The notes: a model not told the origin generated them from the sequence alone. Shown: positions 20,466 to 32,559, counted from the first letter of the stretch. The stretch: 64,000 bases of DNA from Salmonella enterica subsp. diarizonae (GCF_008692785.1 NZ_VXJV01000005.1:124001-188000), one strand, 5' to 3'. Numbers and translations are program-made.

Positions 20466-21068
20466 TTACAGGTTGGAAATGTTCTCAGCCAGGTATTTAG
20501 CCACGCCGTCCGGAGAGGCGTTCATGCCTTCTTTGCCTTTTTCCCACTGCGCCGGGCAGACATCGCCGTGCTCTTCGTGGAATTGCAGCGCGTCGACCAT
20601 ACGCAGCATTTCGTCAATATTACGACCCAGCGGCAGATCGTTTACAACCTGGTGGCGAACAATACCGTTAGCGTCAATCAGGAAAGAGCCGCGCAGCGCA
20701 ACGCCTTCATCAGGATGTTCGATACCATAAGCTTTCTGAATTTCACGCTTCACGTCGGCGACCATCGCGTATTTCACCGGGCCAATGCCGCCTTTATCGA
20801 CAGGGGTGTTACGCCATGCGTTGTGGACGAATTCAGAGTCGAAAGAAACGCCGACCACTTCAACGCCGCGCTTCTGGAATTCTTCATAACGTTTATCAAA
20901 GGCGATCAGCTCAGACGGGCAAACAAAAGTGAAGTCCATCGGCCAGAAGAACAGAACGGTCGTTTTACCATTGGTGTGCTGTTTGAAGTTGAATTTATCA
21001 ACAATCTCACCGCTACCCAGTACCGCTGCAGCGGTGAAATCTGGGGCCTGACGAGTAACCAGTACCAT
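20466..21068 (-). CDS. tsaA: Typical 2-Cys peroxiredoxin TsaA
   Basis: Thiol peroxidase of the AhpC/Prx1 class, 200 aa, reducing hydroperoxides in the cytoplasm. The peroxidatic site is PMDFTFVCP with C50 and T47; R126 lies in LRGSFLID; the resolving cysteine is C171 in GDVCPAQW. A GGIG motif (93-96) is present, but the usual C-terminal YF motif reads YL (192-193), which may change sensitivity to overoxidation. This gene is known in Salmonella and, as I recall, absent from E. coli K-12. The electron donor cannot be told from context, as no reductase is adjacent. Confidence 0.9.
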   Translation of the reverse strand: MVLVTRQAPDFTAAAVLGSGEIVDKFNFKQHTNGKTTVLFFWPMDFTFVCPSELIAFDKRYEEFQKRGVEVVGVSFDSEFVHNAWRNTPVDKGGIGPVKYAMVADVKREIQKAYGIEHPDEGVALRGSFLIDANGIVRHQVVNDLPLGRNIDEMLRMVDALQFHEEHGDVCPAQWEKGKEGMNASPDGVAKYLAENISNL

Positions 21069-21277
21069 AATAATTCTCCTGCAATATTAAGGGTTTTAGA
21101 ACGCAACGCGGGCAGTATAGGGAGGGCGAAGCGACAAAACAATGCGGTCTTGACAATCAATGAGACAGCTTTTGCCTATCGATCGGATCATTATAAATCG
21201 TAATGATGACCCCTTTATGACAACGGACGATCTTTTTGCCAACGGCGCATCTGACGCGCGCCCTCGCTATCAGGCGG

Positions 21278-21859
21278 TCAAAGCGCTTTGCGGGCGGCCT
21301 GTGCCATCATACGCGGATAAAAATGCCAGAAGCGTTCTTCTAACGCGTCGTAGTGCGCGTCCAGATCGTACCAGGAATCACGCAAAGCATCCAGCCGGGG
21401 ACGGCGATTCGCCATGCCATTCAGCACGTTTTGAATGAAATCCATATCGCGATAACGCTCTAACCATTTTTCTGACCAAAGATAATCATTCAGGTTGACA
21501 AAGCGCGGCGGGGAGTTGGGCAAAATAGTCGCGACCTGCGCATGGGCATAGCCGACAAACGCCTGAAGTGGAAAATCGGGAGAGATTTGCGTCCAGTGGC
21601 GCGATAAAAAATGATCCCACATGACGTCCAGCGTAATGGGCGCCACACGCCTCGTTTCATGGCGGAACCACTCTCGCGCCTCACGAACTTCCGGCAGGTT
21701 GTCGGTCATGACGTCAATACGCCGATGCATATAAATACCCTCTACGACGTCAGGAGGATAATGCGTTGCCGGGTTTCCCCGGACAAAATCGGCCAGCAGA
21801 TTACCGGAAAGTGAGCTGTCGGCAAGGTGCGCCAGATGCAGGTGAGCAAGAAAATTCAT
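21278..21859 (-). CDS. acpH: Acyl carrier protein phosphodiesterase AcpH
   Basis: Removes the 4'-phosphopantetheine arm from ACP, giving apo-ACP; a metal-dependent, HD-like enzyme. At 193 aa from [12 protein letters not shown] it matches the family; six extra upstream codons have no support. Probable metal ligands lie in [21 protein letters not shown] and [10 protein letters not shown]. It is divergent from queA by about 93 bases, and the 209-base gap to tsaA holds no visible gene. Confidence 0.92.
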   Translation of the reverse strand: MNFLAHLHLAHLADSSLSGNLLADFVRGNPATHYPPDVVEGIYMHRRIDVMTDNLPEVREAREWFRHETRRVAPITLDVMWDHFLSRHWTQISPDFPLQAFVGYAHAQVATILPNSPPRFVNLNDYLWSEKWLERYRDMDFIQNVLNGMANRRPRLDALRDSWYDLDAHYDALEERFWHFYPRMMAQAARKAL

Positions 21860-21952
21860 TATTGATTCTCTGTCCAAAACGCGGGTAACGGTTGCAGCGG
21901 GAACGCCCCGGCACTAGACTACCCGCCTCTTATTTTAGTCTGAGTCAGAGTC

Positions 21953-23017
21953 ATGCGCGTTACCGATTTTTCCTTTGAACTACCCGAATCCCTGATTGCC
22001 CACTACCCACAGCCGGAGCGCAGTCGCTGCCGTTTGCTGTCATTAGAGGGGCCGACGGGCGCGCTGACGCACGGTACTTTCACCGATCTGCTCGATAAGC
22101 TCAACCCTGGCGATTTGCTGGTCTTTAACAATACCCGCGTGATCCCGGCGCGGCTCTTTGGCCGTAAAGCCAGCGGCGGCAAGATTGAGGTGCTGGTCGA
22201 GCGTATGCTTGATGATAAACGCATCCTGGCGCATATTCGCGCCTCTAAAGCGCCAAAACCGGGTACGGAACTGCTACTGGGCGATGACGAAAGCATTCAC
22301 GCGACCATGACCGCGCGTCACGGCGCTCTGTTTGAAGTTGAGTTTAATGACCAGCGTCCGGTGCTGGATATTCTCAACGCCATCGGCCATATGCCGCTGC
22401 CGCCGTATATCGACCGTCCGGACGAAGACGCCGACCGCGAACTGTACCAGACGGTCTACAGTGAAAAACCGGGCGCTGTTGCCGCGCCGACTGCCGGGCT
22501 GCACTTTGATGAGCCACTGCTGGCGGCGCTTCGGGAAAAAGGTATCGAAATGGCGTTTGTCACGCTACACGTAGGAGCGGGCACTTTCCAGCCGGTGCGT
22601 GTCGATACAATCGAAGATCACATCATGCATTCCGAATATGCGGAAGTGCCGCAGGAGGTGGTCGACGCGGTGCTGGCGGCAAAAGCGCGCGGCAAGCGGG
22701 TTATCGCCGTGGGCACGACCTCGGTACGCTCACTGGAGAGCGCGGCGCAGGCGGCAAAAAGCGATTTGATAGAGCCGTTCTTTGGCGATACGCAAATCTT
22801 TATTTATCCAGGTTATCAATACAAAGTGATTGATGCGCTGGTCACCAACTTCCACCTGCCGGAATCTACGTTGATTATGCTGGTTTCCGCGTTTGCCGGT
22901 TATGAGCACACCATGAATGCTTATAAGGCTGCGGTGGAACAAAAATATCGCTTTTTTAGCTACGGGGACGCGATGTTTATCACGTACAATCCGCAGGCTA
23001 TTTTTGAGCGTCCGTAA
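21953..23017 (+). CDS. queA: S-adenosylmethionine:tRNA ribosyltransferase-isomerase QueA
   Basis: Transfers and isomerises the ribosyl group of SAM onto preQ1 in tRNA, making epoxyqueuosine at the wobble position. At 354 aa it is full length; the C-terminus (QAIFERP) is slightly shorter than that of E. coli. Family stretches include [32 protein letters not shown]-like residues ([13 protein letters not shown]) and [11 protein letters not shown]. It is followed by tgt after a 196-base gap that carries an imperfect palindromic repeat. Confidence 0.96.
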   Translation: MRVTDFSFELPESLIAHYPQPERSRCRLLSLEGPTGALTHGTFTDLLDKLNPGDLLVFNNTRVIPARLFGRKASGGKIEVLVERMLDDKRILAHIRASKAPKPGTELLLGDDESIHATMTARHGALFEVEFNDQRPVLDILNAIGHMPLPPYIDRPDEDADRELYQTVYSEKPGAVAAPTAGLHFDEPLLAALREKGIEMAFVTLHVGAGTFQPVRVDTIEDHIMHSEYAEVPQEVVDAVLAAKARGKRVIAVGTTSVRSLESAAQAAKSDLIEPFFGDTQIFIYPGYQYKVIDALVTNFHLPESTLIMLVSAFAGYEHTMNAYKAAVEQKYRFFSYGDAMFITYNPQAIFERP

Positions 23018-23037
23018 GAAGGCTATCTCACTTGCCA

Positions 23038-23140
23038 TTTTGACGCCGGGCAGTGCTCGCCATCCTCACGTACTGCGTGTACGCTCCGGTGGCTGTGTGC
23101 TGGCCGACCCCAAACTGGCTGCGCCGATGACGCCTTCGGG
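23038..23140. repeat. Imperfect palindromic intergenic element, queA-tgt
   Basis: The centre CGTAC-TGC-GTGTACG (from 23070) is flanked by GCCATCC on the left and CCGGTGGC on the right, giving a long imperfect stem, and TGACGCC occurs at both outer ends. It resembles dispersed intergenic repeats of enterobacteria, but I cannot name the family with certainty. The transcript of the queA-tgt operon would fold here. Confidence 0.5.
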
Positions 23141-23180
23141 AATTTATTAGCTATGGAATAATTCCGTAGCGAGTCGTTAA

Positions 23181-24341
<1,161 letters not shown>

Positions 24342-24363
24342 TTTTAATAATGAGGGAATTTGA

Positions 24364-24696
24364 ATGAGCTTTTTTATTTCTGATGCGGTAGCGGCAACAG
24401 GTGCTCCGGCGCAGGGCAGCCCGATGTCTCTGATTTTAATGCTGGTGGTGTTTGGTCTGATTTTCTATTTCATGATCCTGCGCCCGCAGCAGAAGCGCAC
24501 CAAAGAGCACAAAAAGCTGATGGACTCCATTGCGAAAGGTGATGAAGTTCTGACGAATGGCGGTCTGGTCGGTCGAGTGACTAAAGTAGCGGAAGCTGGC
24601 TACATTGCCATCGCGCTGAATGACACCACGGAAGTGGTTATCAAACGTGACTTCGTAGCTGCCGTTCTGCCGAAAGGCACCATGAAGGCGCTGTAA
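24364..24696 (+). CDS. yajC: Sec translocon accessory subunit YajC
   Basis: A 110-aa single-span inner-membrane protein that joins SecDF and YidC in the holotranslocon. A periplasmic N-terminus ([17 protein letters not shown]) is followed by one helix ([19 protein letters not shown], about 22-42) and a basic cytoplasmic domain starting [10 protein letters not shown]. It is 22 bases behind tgt and 28 bases before secD, so part of the queA-tgt-yajC-secDF operon. Confidence 0.95.
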   Translation: MSFFISDAVAATGAPAQGSPMSLILMLVVFGLIFYFMILRPQQKRTKEHKKLMDSIAKGDEVLTNGGLVGRVTKVAEAGYIAIALNDTTEVVIKRDFVAAVLPKGTMKAL

Positions 24697-24724
24697 TATT
24701 TCCGTTTTCCCAAAGGGAACTGCC

Positions 24725-26572
24725 GTGTTAAACCGTTATCCTTTGTGGAAGTACATTATGCTGGTCGTCGTGATTGTCGTCGGCCTGCTTTACGCACTTC
24801 CCAACCTGTATGGTGAGGATCCGGCTGTTCAAATCACTGGCGTGCGCGGCGTCGCCGCCAGTGAGCAAACGCTGATCCAGGTCCAGAAAACGTTACAAGA
24901 AGAAAAAATTCCCGCTAAGTCTGTGGCACTGGAAGAGGGCGCTATTCTTGCGCGCTTCGACACCACCGATACCCAGCTACGCGCCCGCGAAGCGCTGATG
25001 AGCGTGCTGGGGGATAAATATGTCGTGGCGCTTAACCTTGCGCCGGCTACGCCGCGCTGGTTGGCGGCTATTCACGCCGATCCGATGAAGCTTGGTCTTG
25101 ACCTGCGCGGCGGCGTTCACTTCCTGATGGAAGTGGATATGGATACCGCGTTGGGTAAACTCCAGGAACAAAATATCGATAGCCTGCGCAGCGATCTGCG
25201 TGAAAAAGGCATTCCTTATACCACTGTTCGTAAAGAAGATAATTATGGGCTGAGCATCACGTTCCGTGACAGCAAAGCGCGTGATGAGGCGATTGCCTAT
25301 CTGACGCCGCGTCATCGTGACCTGGTGATTTCCAGCCAGAGCGACAATCAGCTTCGCGCGGTAATGACCGATGCGCGTCTGAGCGAAGCGCGCGAATACG
25401 CCGTTCAGCAGAACATTAATATTCTGCGTAACCGTGTTAACCAACTGGGCGTCGCGGAGCCTGTCGTACAACGTCAGGGCGCGGACCGTATTGTGGTTGA
25501 GCTGCCGGGCATTCAGGATACCGCCCGTGCGAAAGAAATTCTGGGCGCGACAGCAACGCTGGAATTCCGTCTGGTGAATACCAACGTTGACCAGGCCGCC
25601 GCCGCCGCCGGGCGCGTACCGGGTGATTCCGAAGTGAAGCAGACCCGCGAAGGTCAGCCGGTTGTATTGTACAAACGCGTGATCCTCACCGGCGACCATA
25701 TCACCGACTCTACGTCCAGCCAGGATGAGTACAACCAGCCGCAGGTTAACATCTCGCTGGATAGCGCAGGCGGCAATATCATGTCTAACTTCACTAAGGA
25801 CAACATCGGCAAACCGATGGCGACCCTGTTTGTGGAGTATAAAGACAGCGGTAAGAAAGATGCTAACGGTCGCGCCGTACTGGTGAAACAGGAAGAGGTG
25901 ATTAACATCGCCAACATCCAGTCTCGCCTGGGTAACAGCTTCCGTATTACCGGCATTAGCAATCCAAACGAAGCGCGCCAGCTCTCGCTGTTGCTGCGCG
26001 CGGGCGCCCTGATTGCGCCGATTCAGATCGTTGAAGAGCGCACCATTGGCCCGACCCTGGGTATGCAGAACATTAAACAAGGTCTGGAAGCGTGTCTGGC
26101 CGGTCTGGTGGTCTCCATTCTGTTCATGATCTTCTTCTATAAGAAGTTTGGTCTGATTGCGACCAGCGCGTTAGTGGCTAACCTGGTGTTGATTGTCGGT
26201 ATCATGTCGCTGTTGCCGGGAGCAACGCTCAGTATGCCGGGGATTGCGGGTATCGTGTTAACCCTTGCGGTCGCGGTTGACGCCAACGTTCTGATTAATG
26301 AACGTATCAAAGAAGAGTTGAGTAATGGCCGCACGGTACAGCAGGCGATCAACGAAGGCTATGCCGGCGCGTTCAGTTCCATCTTCGATGCGAACATCAC
26401 GACGCTGATTAAAGTCATCATTCTGTATGCCGTCGGTACCGGGGCAATTAAAGGGTTCGCGATTACGACTGGTATCGGTGTGGCGACGTCGATGTTCACC
26501 GCGATTATCGGTACGCGTGCTATCGTAAACCTGCTATATGGCGGCAAGCGCGTCACTAAGCTGTCAATCTGA
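24725..26572 (+). CDS. secD: Protein translocase subunit SecD
   Basis: Inner-membrane RND-type protein, 615 aa, that uses the proton-motive force to pull exported chains through SecYEG. The first membrane helix is near residues 7-27, followed by a large periplasmic domain (P1 head and base; [14 protein letters not shown] near 120-135), then five helices from about 450 on. [23 protein letters not shown] carries the conserved D519-type Asp of the proton path. GTG start with AAAGGGAACTGCC upstream. secF follows after 10 bases. Confidence 0.97.
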   Translation: MLNRYPLWKYIMLVVVIVVGLLYALPNLYGEDPAVQITGVRGVAASEQTLIQVQKTLQEEKIPAKSVALEEGAILARFDTTDTQLRAREALMSVLGDKYVVALNLAPATPRWLAAIHADPMKLGLDLRGGVHFLMEVDMDTALGKLQEQNIDSLRSDLREKGIPYTTVRKEDNYGLSITFRDSKARDEAIAYLTPRHRDLVISSQSDNQLRAVMTDARLSEAREYAVQQNINILRNRVNQLGVAEPVVQRQGADRIVVELPGIQDTARAKEILGATATLEFRLVNTNVDQAAAAAGRVPGDSEVKQTREGQPVVLYKRVILTGDHITDSTSSQDEYNQPQVNISLDSAGGNIMSNFTKDNIGKPMATLFVEYKDSGKKDANGRAVLVKQEEVINIANIQSRLGNSFRITGISNPNEARQLSLLLRAGALIAPIQIVEERTIGPTLGMQNIKQGLEACLAGLVVSILFMIFFYKKFGLIATSALVANLVLIVGIMSLLPGATLSMPGIAGIVLTLAVAVDANVLINERIKEELSNGRTVQQAINEGYAGAFSSIFDANITTLIKVIILYAVGTGAIKGFAITTGIGVATSMFTAIIGTRAIVNLLYGGKRVTKLSI

Positions 26573-26582
26573 GGAGTGCGAT

Positions 26583-27554
26583 GTGGCACAGGAATACACT
26601 GTTGAACAACTAAACCACGGCCGTAAAGTCTATGACTTTATGCGCTGGGACTACTGGGCATTCGGCATCTCCGGACTGTTGCTGATCGCGGCTATTGTCA
26701 TTATGGGCGTGCGCGGGTTTAACTGGGGGCTGGATTTCACCGGTGGCACGGTGATTGAAATCACGCTGGAAAAACCGGCTGAAATGGACGTGATGCGTGA
26801 AGCGCTGCAAAAAGCAGGCTTCGAAGAGCCGCAGTTGCAGAACTTTGGCAGCAGCCACGACATTATGGTGCGTATGCCGCCAACCGAAGGCGAAACCGGC
26901 GGTCAGGTACTGGGCAGCAAAGTAGTGACGATCATTAATGAAGCCACCAACCAGAATGCGGCCGTGAAGCGTATTGAATTCGTGGGGCCAAGCGTGGGCG
27001 CCGATCTGGCGCAAACCGGCGCCATGGCGCTGCTGGTGGCGTTGATCTCTATCCTCGTTTATGTCGGTTTCCGCTTTGAGTGGCGACTGGCGGCAGGGGT
27101 GGTTATCGCGCTGGCGCATGACGTGATCATTACGCTGGGAATACTGTCGCTTTTCCATATCGAGATTGACCTGACCATTGTGGCATCGTTGATGTCGGTG
27201 ATCGGTTACTCGCTGAACGATAGTATCGTGGTCTCTGACCGTATTCGTGAAAACTTCCGCAAAATCCGTCGCGGAACGCCTTACGAAATCTTTAACGTGT
27301 CGCTAACCCAGACGTTACACCGTACGTTGATTACCTCCGGTACGACGTTAGTGGTGATTCTGATGCTGTACCTCTTCGGTGGTCCGGTACTGGAAGGCTT
27401 CTCGTTGACAATGCTGATCGGCGTTTCTATCGGTACGGCATCTTCTATCTATGTCGCATCGGCGCTGGCGCTGAAACTCGGTATGAAGCGCGAGCATATG
27501 CTGCAGCAGAAAGTCGAAAAAGAAGGGGCGGATCAGCCGTCTATTCTGCCGTAA
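26583..27554 (+). CDS. secF: Protein translocase subunit SecF
   Basis: Partner of SecD, 323 aa, six membrane helices with a small periplasmic domain (about 55-130). Motifs: [16 protein letters not shown] after helix 1, and [23 protein letters not shown] in helices 4-5, with a conserved Asp of the RND proton path. GTG start at 26583 just behind GAGGAG, the normal family start; the longer frame overlapping the secD end is not homologous. An intrinsic terminator follows. Confidence 0.96.
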   Translation: MAQEYTVEQLNHGRKVYDFMRWDYWAFGISGLLLIAAIVIMGVRGFNWGLDFTGGTVIEITLEKPAEMDVMREALQKAGFEEPQLQNFGSSHDIMVRMPPTEGETGGQVLGSKVVTIINEATNQNAAVKRIEFVGPSVGADLAQTGAMALLVALISILVYVGFRFEWRLAAGVVIALAHDVIITLGILSLFHIEIDLTIVASLMSVIGYSLNDSIVVSDRIRENFRKIRRGTPYEIFNVSLTQTLHRTLITSGTTLVVILMLYLFGGPVLEGFSLTMLIGVSIGTASSIYVASALALKLGMKREHMLQQKVEKEGADQPSILP

Positions 27555-27578
27555 ACAGGCTTTGATGCCACACTCTAC

Positions 27579-27606
27579 ATCCCGGTCAGAATGACCGGGA
27601 TTTTTT
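27579..27606 (+). terminator. Rho-independent terminator after secF
   Basis: ATCCCGGTCA (27579-27588), loop GAA, TGACCGGGAT (27592-27601) and a T-run to 27606. It closes the queA-tgt-yajC-secDF transcript. Confidence 0.93.
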
Positions 27607-27721
27607 CTATATGCCTCCAGCACGAAAAGATGACGTAACTGTCTCTTCGTTTCGGGGATTGCCAAAAACCCGGCTTCGCGGGAAACTGCGTATAACCCTT
27701 TCTATTATCCAGGTATCTGAC

Positions 27722-28069
27722 ATGGCGATTATCCCTAGAAATTATGCGCGGCTGGAAAGCGGCTATCGTGAAAAGGCGTTGAAACTGTTCCCGTGGGTGT
27801 GTGGACGTTGTTCCCGTGAGTTTGTGTATTCAAATCTGCGTGAATTAACGGTGCATCATATCGATCACGACCATACCAATAATCCGGAAGACGGCAGTAA
27901 CTGGGAACTGCTGTGCCTCTACTGCCACGATCATGAACATTCCAAATATACCGAAGCCGATCAGTACGGTTCGACGGTCATTGCCGGGGAAGATGCGCAA
28001 AAAGATGTCGGTGAGGCGACCTGGAACCCGTTTGCCGATCTGAAGGCGATGATGAATAAGAAGAAGTGA
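27722..28069 (+). CDS. yajD: YajD, HNH nuclease family protein
   Basis: A 115-aa protein with a compact HNH fold: CGRC (zinc), LTVHHIDHDHTNNPEDGSN (catalytic HH and Asn), CLYCHDHEH (zinc pair plus the third His). No biological role is established for YajD that I know of. Start MAIIPRNYARLESGYREKAL by family; an in-frame upstream extension of 37 codons is rejected. It is separate from secF, with its own gap after the terminator. Confidence 0.9.
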   Translation: MAIIPRNYARLESGYREKALKLFPWVCGRCSREFVYSNLRELTVHHIDHDHTNNPEDGSNWELLCLYCHDHEHSKYTEADQYGSTVIAGEDAQKDVGEATWNPFADLKAMMNKKK

Positions 28070-28077
28070 GAACAAAG

Positions 28078-28139
28078 ATGCCGGAGCGCAGTCTGTCCGG
28101 CATGTTATGGTTAATACGCCGGAGATTTCCGGCGTATTA
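28078..28139. terminator. Two stem-loops between yajD and tsx
   Basis: ATGCCGGA (28078-28085) pairs with TCCGGCAT (28096-28103). TAATACGCCGG (28112-28122) pairs perfectly with CCGGCGTATTA (28129-28139), seven bases before the tsx stop. Neither has a clear T-run, so Rho-independent termination for the two convergent genes is inferred rather than plain. Confidence 0.55.
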
Positions 28140-28145
28140 CGCGAA

Positions 28146-29009
28146 TCAGAAGTTGTAACCCACGACCAGGTAGCCGCCCCAGCCGGTAGATTTCGCGCTG
28201 AAATCGCCGTCGCCCCAGTTCAGTTTTGCGCCATTCTGCCACTGTCCGCCGTTATGGAAGTAACGCGCGACGACCGAGTAATGCCAGTGATCGTAGTTCA
28301 GCGCCAGGATATGGCTGGAAGCGATCGAGTTGCTGGTACGGTTCGGATCGTCGCCTAAATCAGATCCCCAGTCAAAGTTGGTAAAGCCGATATAGCTCAG
28401 TTTACCGCCCCACAGATCGGTGATGGGGACGAAGTATTTCACTTTGAAACGGTAGCCGTCCCATTCGTTTTCATTGGAAGCGCCGTAGTTTTGCCACTGA
28501 TATTTTGCATACACGTTCAGCGACAGGCCCATCGGCAGACCGGTGTCGATATCGGTCCCCAGCCCCATATACCACGTGCTCTGACGACCGGCTTTGTTAT
28601 CGCCCATATCGTAGATGTAGTTGTTGGCGAAATACCACTCTTTAAACGGGCCGAAACCCAGGTTGACGCCGGTCAGTTTATCAATCGAGAAACGCGGTTC
28701 GATCTCCATGAACATCGGGGAGCCGTCATCCCATGCGCCTTTATCGTTGCCGTTGCCCCAATCGAAGGTTTTGGGAATATCGATATAGCCGTAGAAATCA
28801 AACCAGTCTTTTTTGGCAAAAGCTTCATATTCCAGATAGACGTCGTTGTTCAGCTTCGGCGAGAAGCGGGTATGGTAGCTGCCTACTACGTTTACGCTCT
28901 GATGCCACCAGTCGGAAAGATACTGCGGCTGATCGTTTTCTGCTGCGTTAACAGTAAAAGATGAGGTGAGCGCCAGCGCTGCGCTGGCTGCGAGTAAAGT
29001 TTTTTTCAT
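28146..29009 (-). CDS. tsx: Nucleoside-specific outer-membrane channel Tsx
   Basis: Outer-membrane beta-barrel, 287 aa, for passive uptake of nucleosides and deoxynucleosides; phage T6 and colicin K receptor in E. coli. The Sec signal peptide [20 protein letters not shown] is cut near VNA-AEND. The mature part alternates aromatic-rich strands and ends with the barrel terminus VVGYNF (C-terminal Phe). At 287 aa it is a little shorter than the E. coli protein I recall (294). Regulation by CytR/CRP/DeoR is known in E. coli; here a PurR-type palindrome is also visible. Confidence 0.95.
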   Translation of the reverse strand: MKKTLLAASAALALTSSFTVNAAENDQPQYLSDWWHQSVNVVGSYHTRFSPKLNNDVYLEYEAFAKKDWFDFYGYIDIPKTFDWGNGNDKGAWDDGSPMFMEIEPRFSIDKLTGVNLGFGPFKEWYFANNYIYDMGDNKAGRQSTWYMGLGTDIDTGLPMGLSLNVYAKYQWQNYGASNENEWDGYRFKVKYFVPITDLWGGKLSYIGFTNFDWGSDLGDDPNRTSNSIASSHILALNYDHWHYSVVARYFHNGGQWQNGAKLNWGDGDFSAKSTGWGGYLVVGYNF

Positions 29010-29093
29010 ATGTATGCCACTGTTTGAAATCCCTTACGGGAGTGAAAAAAGCGCAATTTGCGTTTCTAAATATTTCGTGTTTCTGCGGACCCT

Positions 29094-29163
29094 ATTATAA
29101 AAATCATTGCTCACAAAAATATGTCTTGTTTCACATATCTATCATTTACGTAATCGATTGCGT
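29094..29163 (-). promoter_or_regulatory. tsx promoter region with PurR-type operator
   Basis: On the minus strand TATAAT (from 29099 to 29094) is the likely -10. Further upstream, ACGCAATCGATTACGT (29163-29148) agrees with every fixed position of the PurR consensus ANGCAANCGNTTNCNT. Between them ATGTGAAACAAGACATAT (about 29137-29120) and TTTGTGAGCAATG (about 29117-29105) look like imperfect CRP half-sites. PurR binding is predicted from the motif; CRP calls are weaker. Confidence 0.6.
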
Positions 29164-29307
29164 TCACGTTTGCGCATTTTAGGCGCGATAAGGGTAGTGG
29201 CTTTCATAAATATTTACAATACGTGCTATAAATGCCGAAAATGTCAGAAGGACAACAAAAGAGCGTGAAGCGTGTTGCGGAACGCACAAAACGCTCCGCC
29301 AGAACGT

Positions 29308-29847
29308 TTATTGATTAACAGGCTGAATGTCATGGATGCGAATAAAACCTAACCGCGCCGGTGTGATTCCCTTCAACTGTAACGGAATATTGACATCACT
29401 GGGCGCCAGCAAGCTGGCAGGCGCATTTACCAGAAGGCTCTGCGCATTCACCTCTTGATAGTTCTCCGTAGTGCCCTGAATCTGCCCATACTCTACGGTA
29501 GCGCTGAATGCCGGAAGCGGATCGTGGGACTCGCCCTGAATGCGTAACGTTGCCAGGGCACCGTCAGTGACAGGCGTAACTTCCAGCAATGTCATACGTA
29601 GCGTACCGATCTGACTCTCCAGCCGGGCAGGCGTATTGGCGCCAGGCAACAGATAGACGCCGCGGGTTGAATCTGCATTCAGCTTATTTTGTTGGGTAAT
29701 TTTTACCGTTTCCTGATTCAGTTGGTTCATCTCTTTATTCAGAGTGCTAATGCTTTGATGCATCTGGCGAACCTCGCTCTGCGGCGCGCAGGCGGTCAGG
29801 CTCAAGAGACTTCCCACCAGGAGAACTCTTAGGTAACGTCTTGTCAT
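29308..29847 (-). CDS. yajI: YajI lipoprotein
   Basis: A 179-aa putative lipoprotein of unknown function (DUF3251). The signal peptide MTRRYLRVLLVGSLLSLTAC ends in lipobox LTAC with C20 as the acylated residue; A21 after it suggests outer-membrane sorting. A short helical coiled stretch follows (residues 25-55), then a beta-rich domain. ATG at 29847 was chosen since AAGGAA lies nine bases before it; a six-codon longer start would place that site inside the gene. tsx lies 298 bases downstream with no gene between. Confidence 0.85.
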   Translation of the reverse strand: MTRRYLRVLLVGSLLSLTACAPQSEVRQMHQSISTLNKEMNQLNQETVKITQQNKLNADSTRGVYLLPGANTPARLESQIGTLRMTLLEVTPVTDGALATLRIQGESHDPLPAFSATVEYGQIQGTTENYQEVNAQSLLVNAPASLLAPSDVNIPLQLKGITPARLGFIRIHDIQPVNQ

Positions 29848-29977
29848 GTCGATCATTTCCTTCATGGTCCGATAGCGTAATGGTAGTGTGCTATACGAAC
29901 AAAGGCACCGATCCTTTATCTCAAAAGCGCTCTGCCTTTGTTGTCGCGCCAGTTCAGGGTAAAATAGCGTTTTCTAA

Positions 29978-30448
<471 letters not shown>

Positions 30449-30451
30449 GCC

Positions 30452-31555
30452 ATGCAGGATGAGTTTTACATGGCGCGAGCGCTAAAACTGGCGCAGCGTG
30501 GACGTTTCACCACTCACCCGAACCCTAATGTCGGCTGCGTCATTGTTAACAATGGCGACATCGTCGGCGAAGGTTATCACCAGCGCGCCGGAGAGCCGCA
30601 CGCCGAGGTACATGCGCTGCGGATGGCGGGCGCAAAAGCCAAAGGCGCAACCGCCTATGTCACGCTTGAACCCTGTAGCCATCACGGACGAACGCCGCCA
30701 TGCTGCGATGCGCTGATTGCGGCCGGCGTCGCGCGCGTTGTCGCCGCGATGCAGGACCCGAACCCACAGGTCGCCGGACGCGGGCTGTATCGCCTGCAAC
30801 AGGCGGGTATTGCGGTCAGCCACGGTTTAATGATGAGTGAAGCGGAGGCGCTCAATAAAGGCTTCCTCAAGCGGATGCGTACCGGATTCCCTTATCTTCA
30901 GCTTAAACTGGGCGCCTCCGTGGACGGACGGACGGCGATGGCCAGCGGCGAGAGCCAGTGGATCACCTCGCCGCAGGCCCGGCGTGATGTTCAGCGCTTG
31001 CGTGCGCAAAGCCACGCTATCTTAACCAGTAGCGCGACGGTATTGGCTGACGATCCGGCCTTGACGGTGCGTTGGGCGGAGTTAGACGCATCTACGCAGG
31101 CTTCTTACCCACAGGAAAATCTGCGCCAGCCGGTGCGAATTGTTATCGACAGCCAAAACCGGGTAACGCCTGCGCATCGTATTGTGCAACAACCTGGCGA
31201 AACGTGGATTGCGCGTACCCAGGAAGATAGCCGCGCGTGGCCCGATTCGGTTCGTACTATCAGCGTGCCGGTGCACAACGGACATTTGGATCTGGTTGTG
31301 TTGATGATGCAGTTAGGCAGGCAGCAGATTAATAGTATTTGGGTTGAAGCCGGACCGGGGCTGGCGGGCGCGTTGTTGCAAGCCGGGCTGGTGGATGAAC
31401 TGATTGTCTATGTCGCGCCTAAATTGTTGGGAACCCAGGCGCGGGGATTATGTGAATTACCGGGGCTTGAGAAGCTCGCCGACGCGCCGCAATTTACCTT
31501 CAGCGAAATACGTCATGTCGGCCCGGATGTTTGCCTGCATATGGTGAGCGCATGA
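30452..31555 (+). CDS. ribD: Bifunctional riboflavin deaminase/reductase RibD
   Basis: Two successive steps of riboflavin synthesis: deamination of the 2,5-diaminopyrimidine intermediate and NADPH reduction of its ribosyl chain. At 367 aa, the N-terminal zinc deaminase has H50-AE (HAEVHAL), C75 ([12 protein letters not shown]) and C84; the C-terminal DHFR-like reductase runs from about 145 ([26 protein letters not shown]). Normal length. ribH follows after 88 bases that hold a short GC hairpin but no FMN aptamer. Confidence 0.97.
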   Translation: MQDEFYMARALKLAQRGRFTTHPNPNVGCVIVNNGDIVGEGYHQRAGEPHAEVHALRMAGAKAKGATAYVTLEPCSHHGRTPPCCDALIAAGVARVVAAMQDPNPQVAGRGLYRLQQAGIAVSHGLMMSEAEALNKGFLKRMRTGFPYLQLKLGASVDGRTAMASGESQWITSPQARRDVQRLRAQSHAILTSSATVLADDPALTVRWAELDASTQASYPQENLRQPVRIVIDSQNRVTPAHRIVQQPGETWIARTQEDSRAWPDSVRTISVPVHNGHLDLVVLMMQLGRQQINSIWVEAGPGLAGALLQAGLVDELIVYVAPKLLGTQARGLCELPGLEKLADAPQFTFSEIRHVGPDVCLHMVSA

Positions 31556-31643
31556 GTTCTCCCGTCGAAAGGGGAGCAGCGCTCAAATTATTATGATAAA
31601 ATCCGCCCCCCTGCGGGGCCAAATGAACCCTGGAAGAGAGAAT

Positions 31644-32114
31644 ATGAACATTATTAAAGCTAACGTTGCAGCCCCTGACGCTCGCGTCGCCATCACTATT
31701 GCGCGTTTCAATCAGTTTATCAACGACAGCCTGCTGGATGGCGCGGTTGATGCCCTGACGCGTATTGGTCAGGTAAAAGATGATAATATTACCGTAGTGT
31801 GGGTGCCAGGCGCTTATGAACTGCCGCTGGCGACCGATGCGCTGGCGAAAAGCGGTAAATATGACGCCGTGGTTGCGCTGGGAACCGTGATTCGCGGGGG
31901 GACTGCGCACTTTGAATATGTGGCAGGCGGCGCCAGCAATGGCCTGGCAAACGTTGCCCAGGAGAGCGGCGTGCCGGTAGCTTTTGGTGTTCTGACCACC
32001 GAGAGTATTGAACAAGCCATCGAACGTGCTGGTACAAAAGCCGGTAATAAAGGCGCAGAAGCTGCGCTGACCGCGCTTGAAATGATTAATGTATTGAAAG
32101 CCATTAAGGCCTGA
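31644..32114 (+). CDS. ribH: 6,7-dimethyl-8-ribityllumazine synthase
   Basis: Condenses the RibD product with 3,4-dihydroxy-2-butanone-4-phosphate; 156 aa, icosahedral 60-mer in the family. Active-site features are [34 protein letters not shown] with catalytic H89, and [11 protein letters not shown]. The ATG at 31644 sits behind GGAAGAGAG; upstream in-frame starts lack homology. nusB begins 20 bases after the stop. Confidence 0.96.
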   Translation: MNIIKANVAAPDARVAITIARFNQFINDSLLDGAVDALTRIGQVKDDNITVVWVPGAYELPLATDALAKSGKYDAVVALGTVIRGGTAHFEYVAGGASNGLANVAQESGVPVAFGVLTTESIEQAIERAGTKAGNKGAEAALTALEMINVLKAIKA

Positions 32115-32134
32115 TTTTTTGTAAGGGGAATTCC

Positions 32135-32554
32135 GTGAAACCTGCTGCTCGTCGCCGCGCCCGTGAGTGTGCCGTCCAGGCGCTTTACTCCTGGCAGTTG
32201 TCCCAGAACGACATCGCTGATGTTGAATACCAGTTCCTGGCGGAACAGGACGTAAAAGACGTCGACGTTCTCTATTTCCGTGAACTGCTATCCGGGGTGG
32301 CGACTAACAGCGCGTACCTGGATGGTTTAATGAAACCGTATCTGTCCCGCCTGCTTGAAGAGCTGGGACAGGTTGAAAAAGCCGTGTTGCGTATTGCGCT
32401 GTTTGAGCTGTCAAAACGCAGCGATGTGCCTTATAAAGTGGCCATCAACGAAGCGATTGAACTGGCGAAAACCTTTGGCGCTGAAGACAGCCACAAATTT
32501 GTCAACGGCGTGCTGGATAAAGCAGCTCCTGTGATTCGTCCCAACAAAAAGTGA
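32135..32554 (+). CDS. nusB: Transcription antitermination protein NusB
   Basis: All-helical RNA-binding protein, 139 aa; with NusE (S10) it binds boxA of rRNA leaders and allows antitermination. The N-terminal arginine-rich segment [20 protein letters not shown] is the RNA contact; the C-terminal half ([16 protein letters not shown]) is family typical. Starts with GTG behind AAGGGGAA, 20 bases after ribH, so translated as part of the same operon. A terminator follows. Confidence 0.97.
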   Translation: MKPAARRRARECAVQALYSWQLSQNDIADVEYQFLAEQDVKDVDVLYFRELLSGVATNSAYLDGLMKPYLSRLLEELGQVEKAVLRIALFELSKRSDVPYKVAINEAIELAKTFGAEDSHKFVNGVLDKAAPVIRPNKK

Positions 32555-32559
32555 TTCAC

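Noticed and set aside
24977-26080. 367-codon open frame antisense to secD
   Set aside because: Shadow of secD in the opposite strand; the translated product shows no domain.
31556-31643. FMN riboswitch ahead of ribH
   Set aside because: The gap is 88 bases and holds only a CCCC/GGGG hairpin; in enterics the FMN aptamer precedes ribB, which is not in this window.
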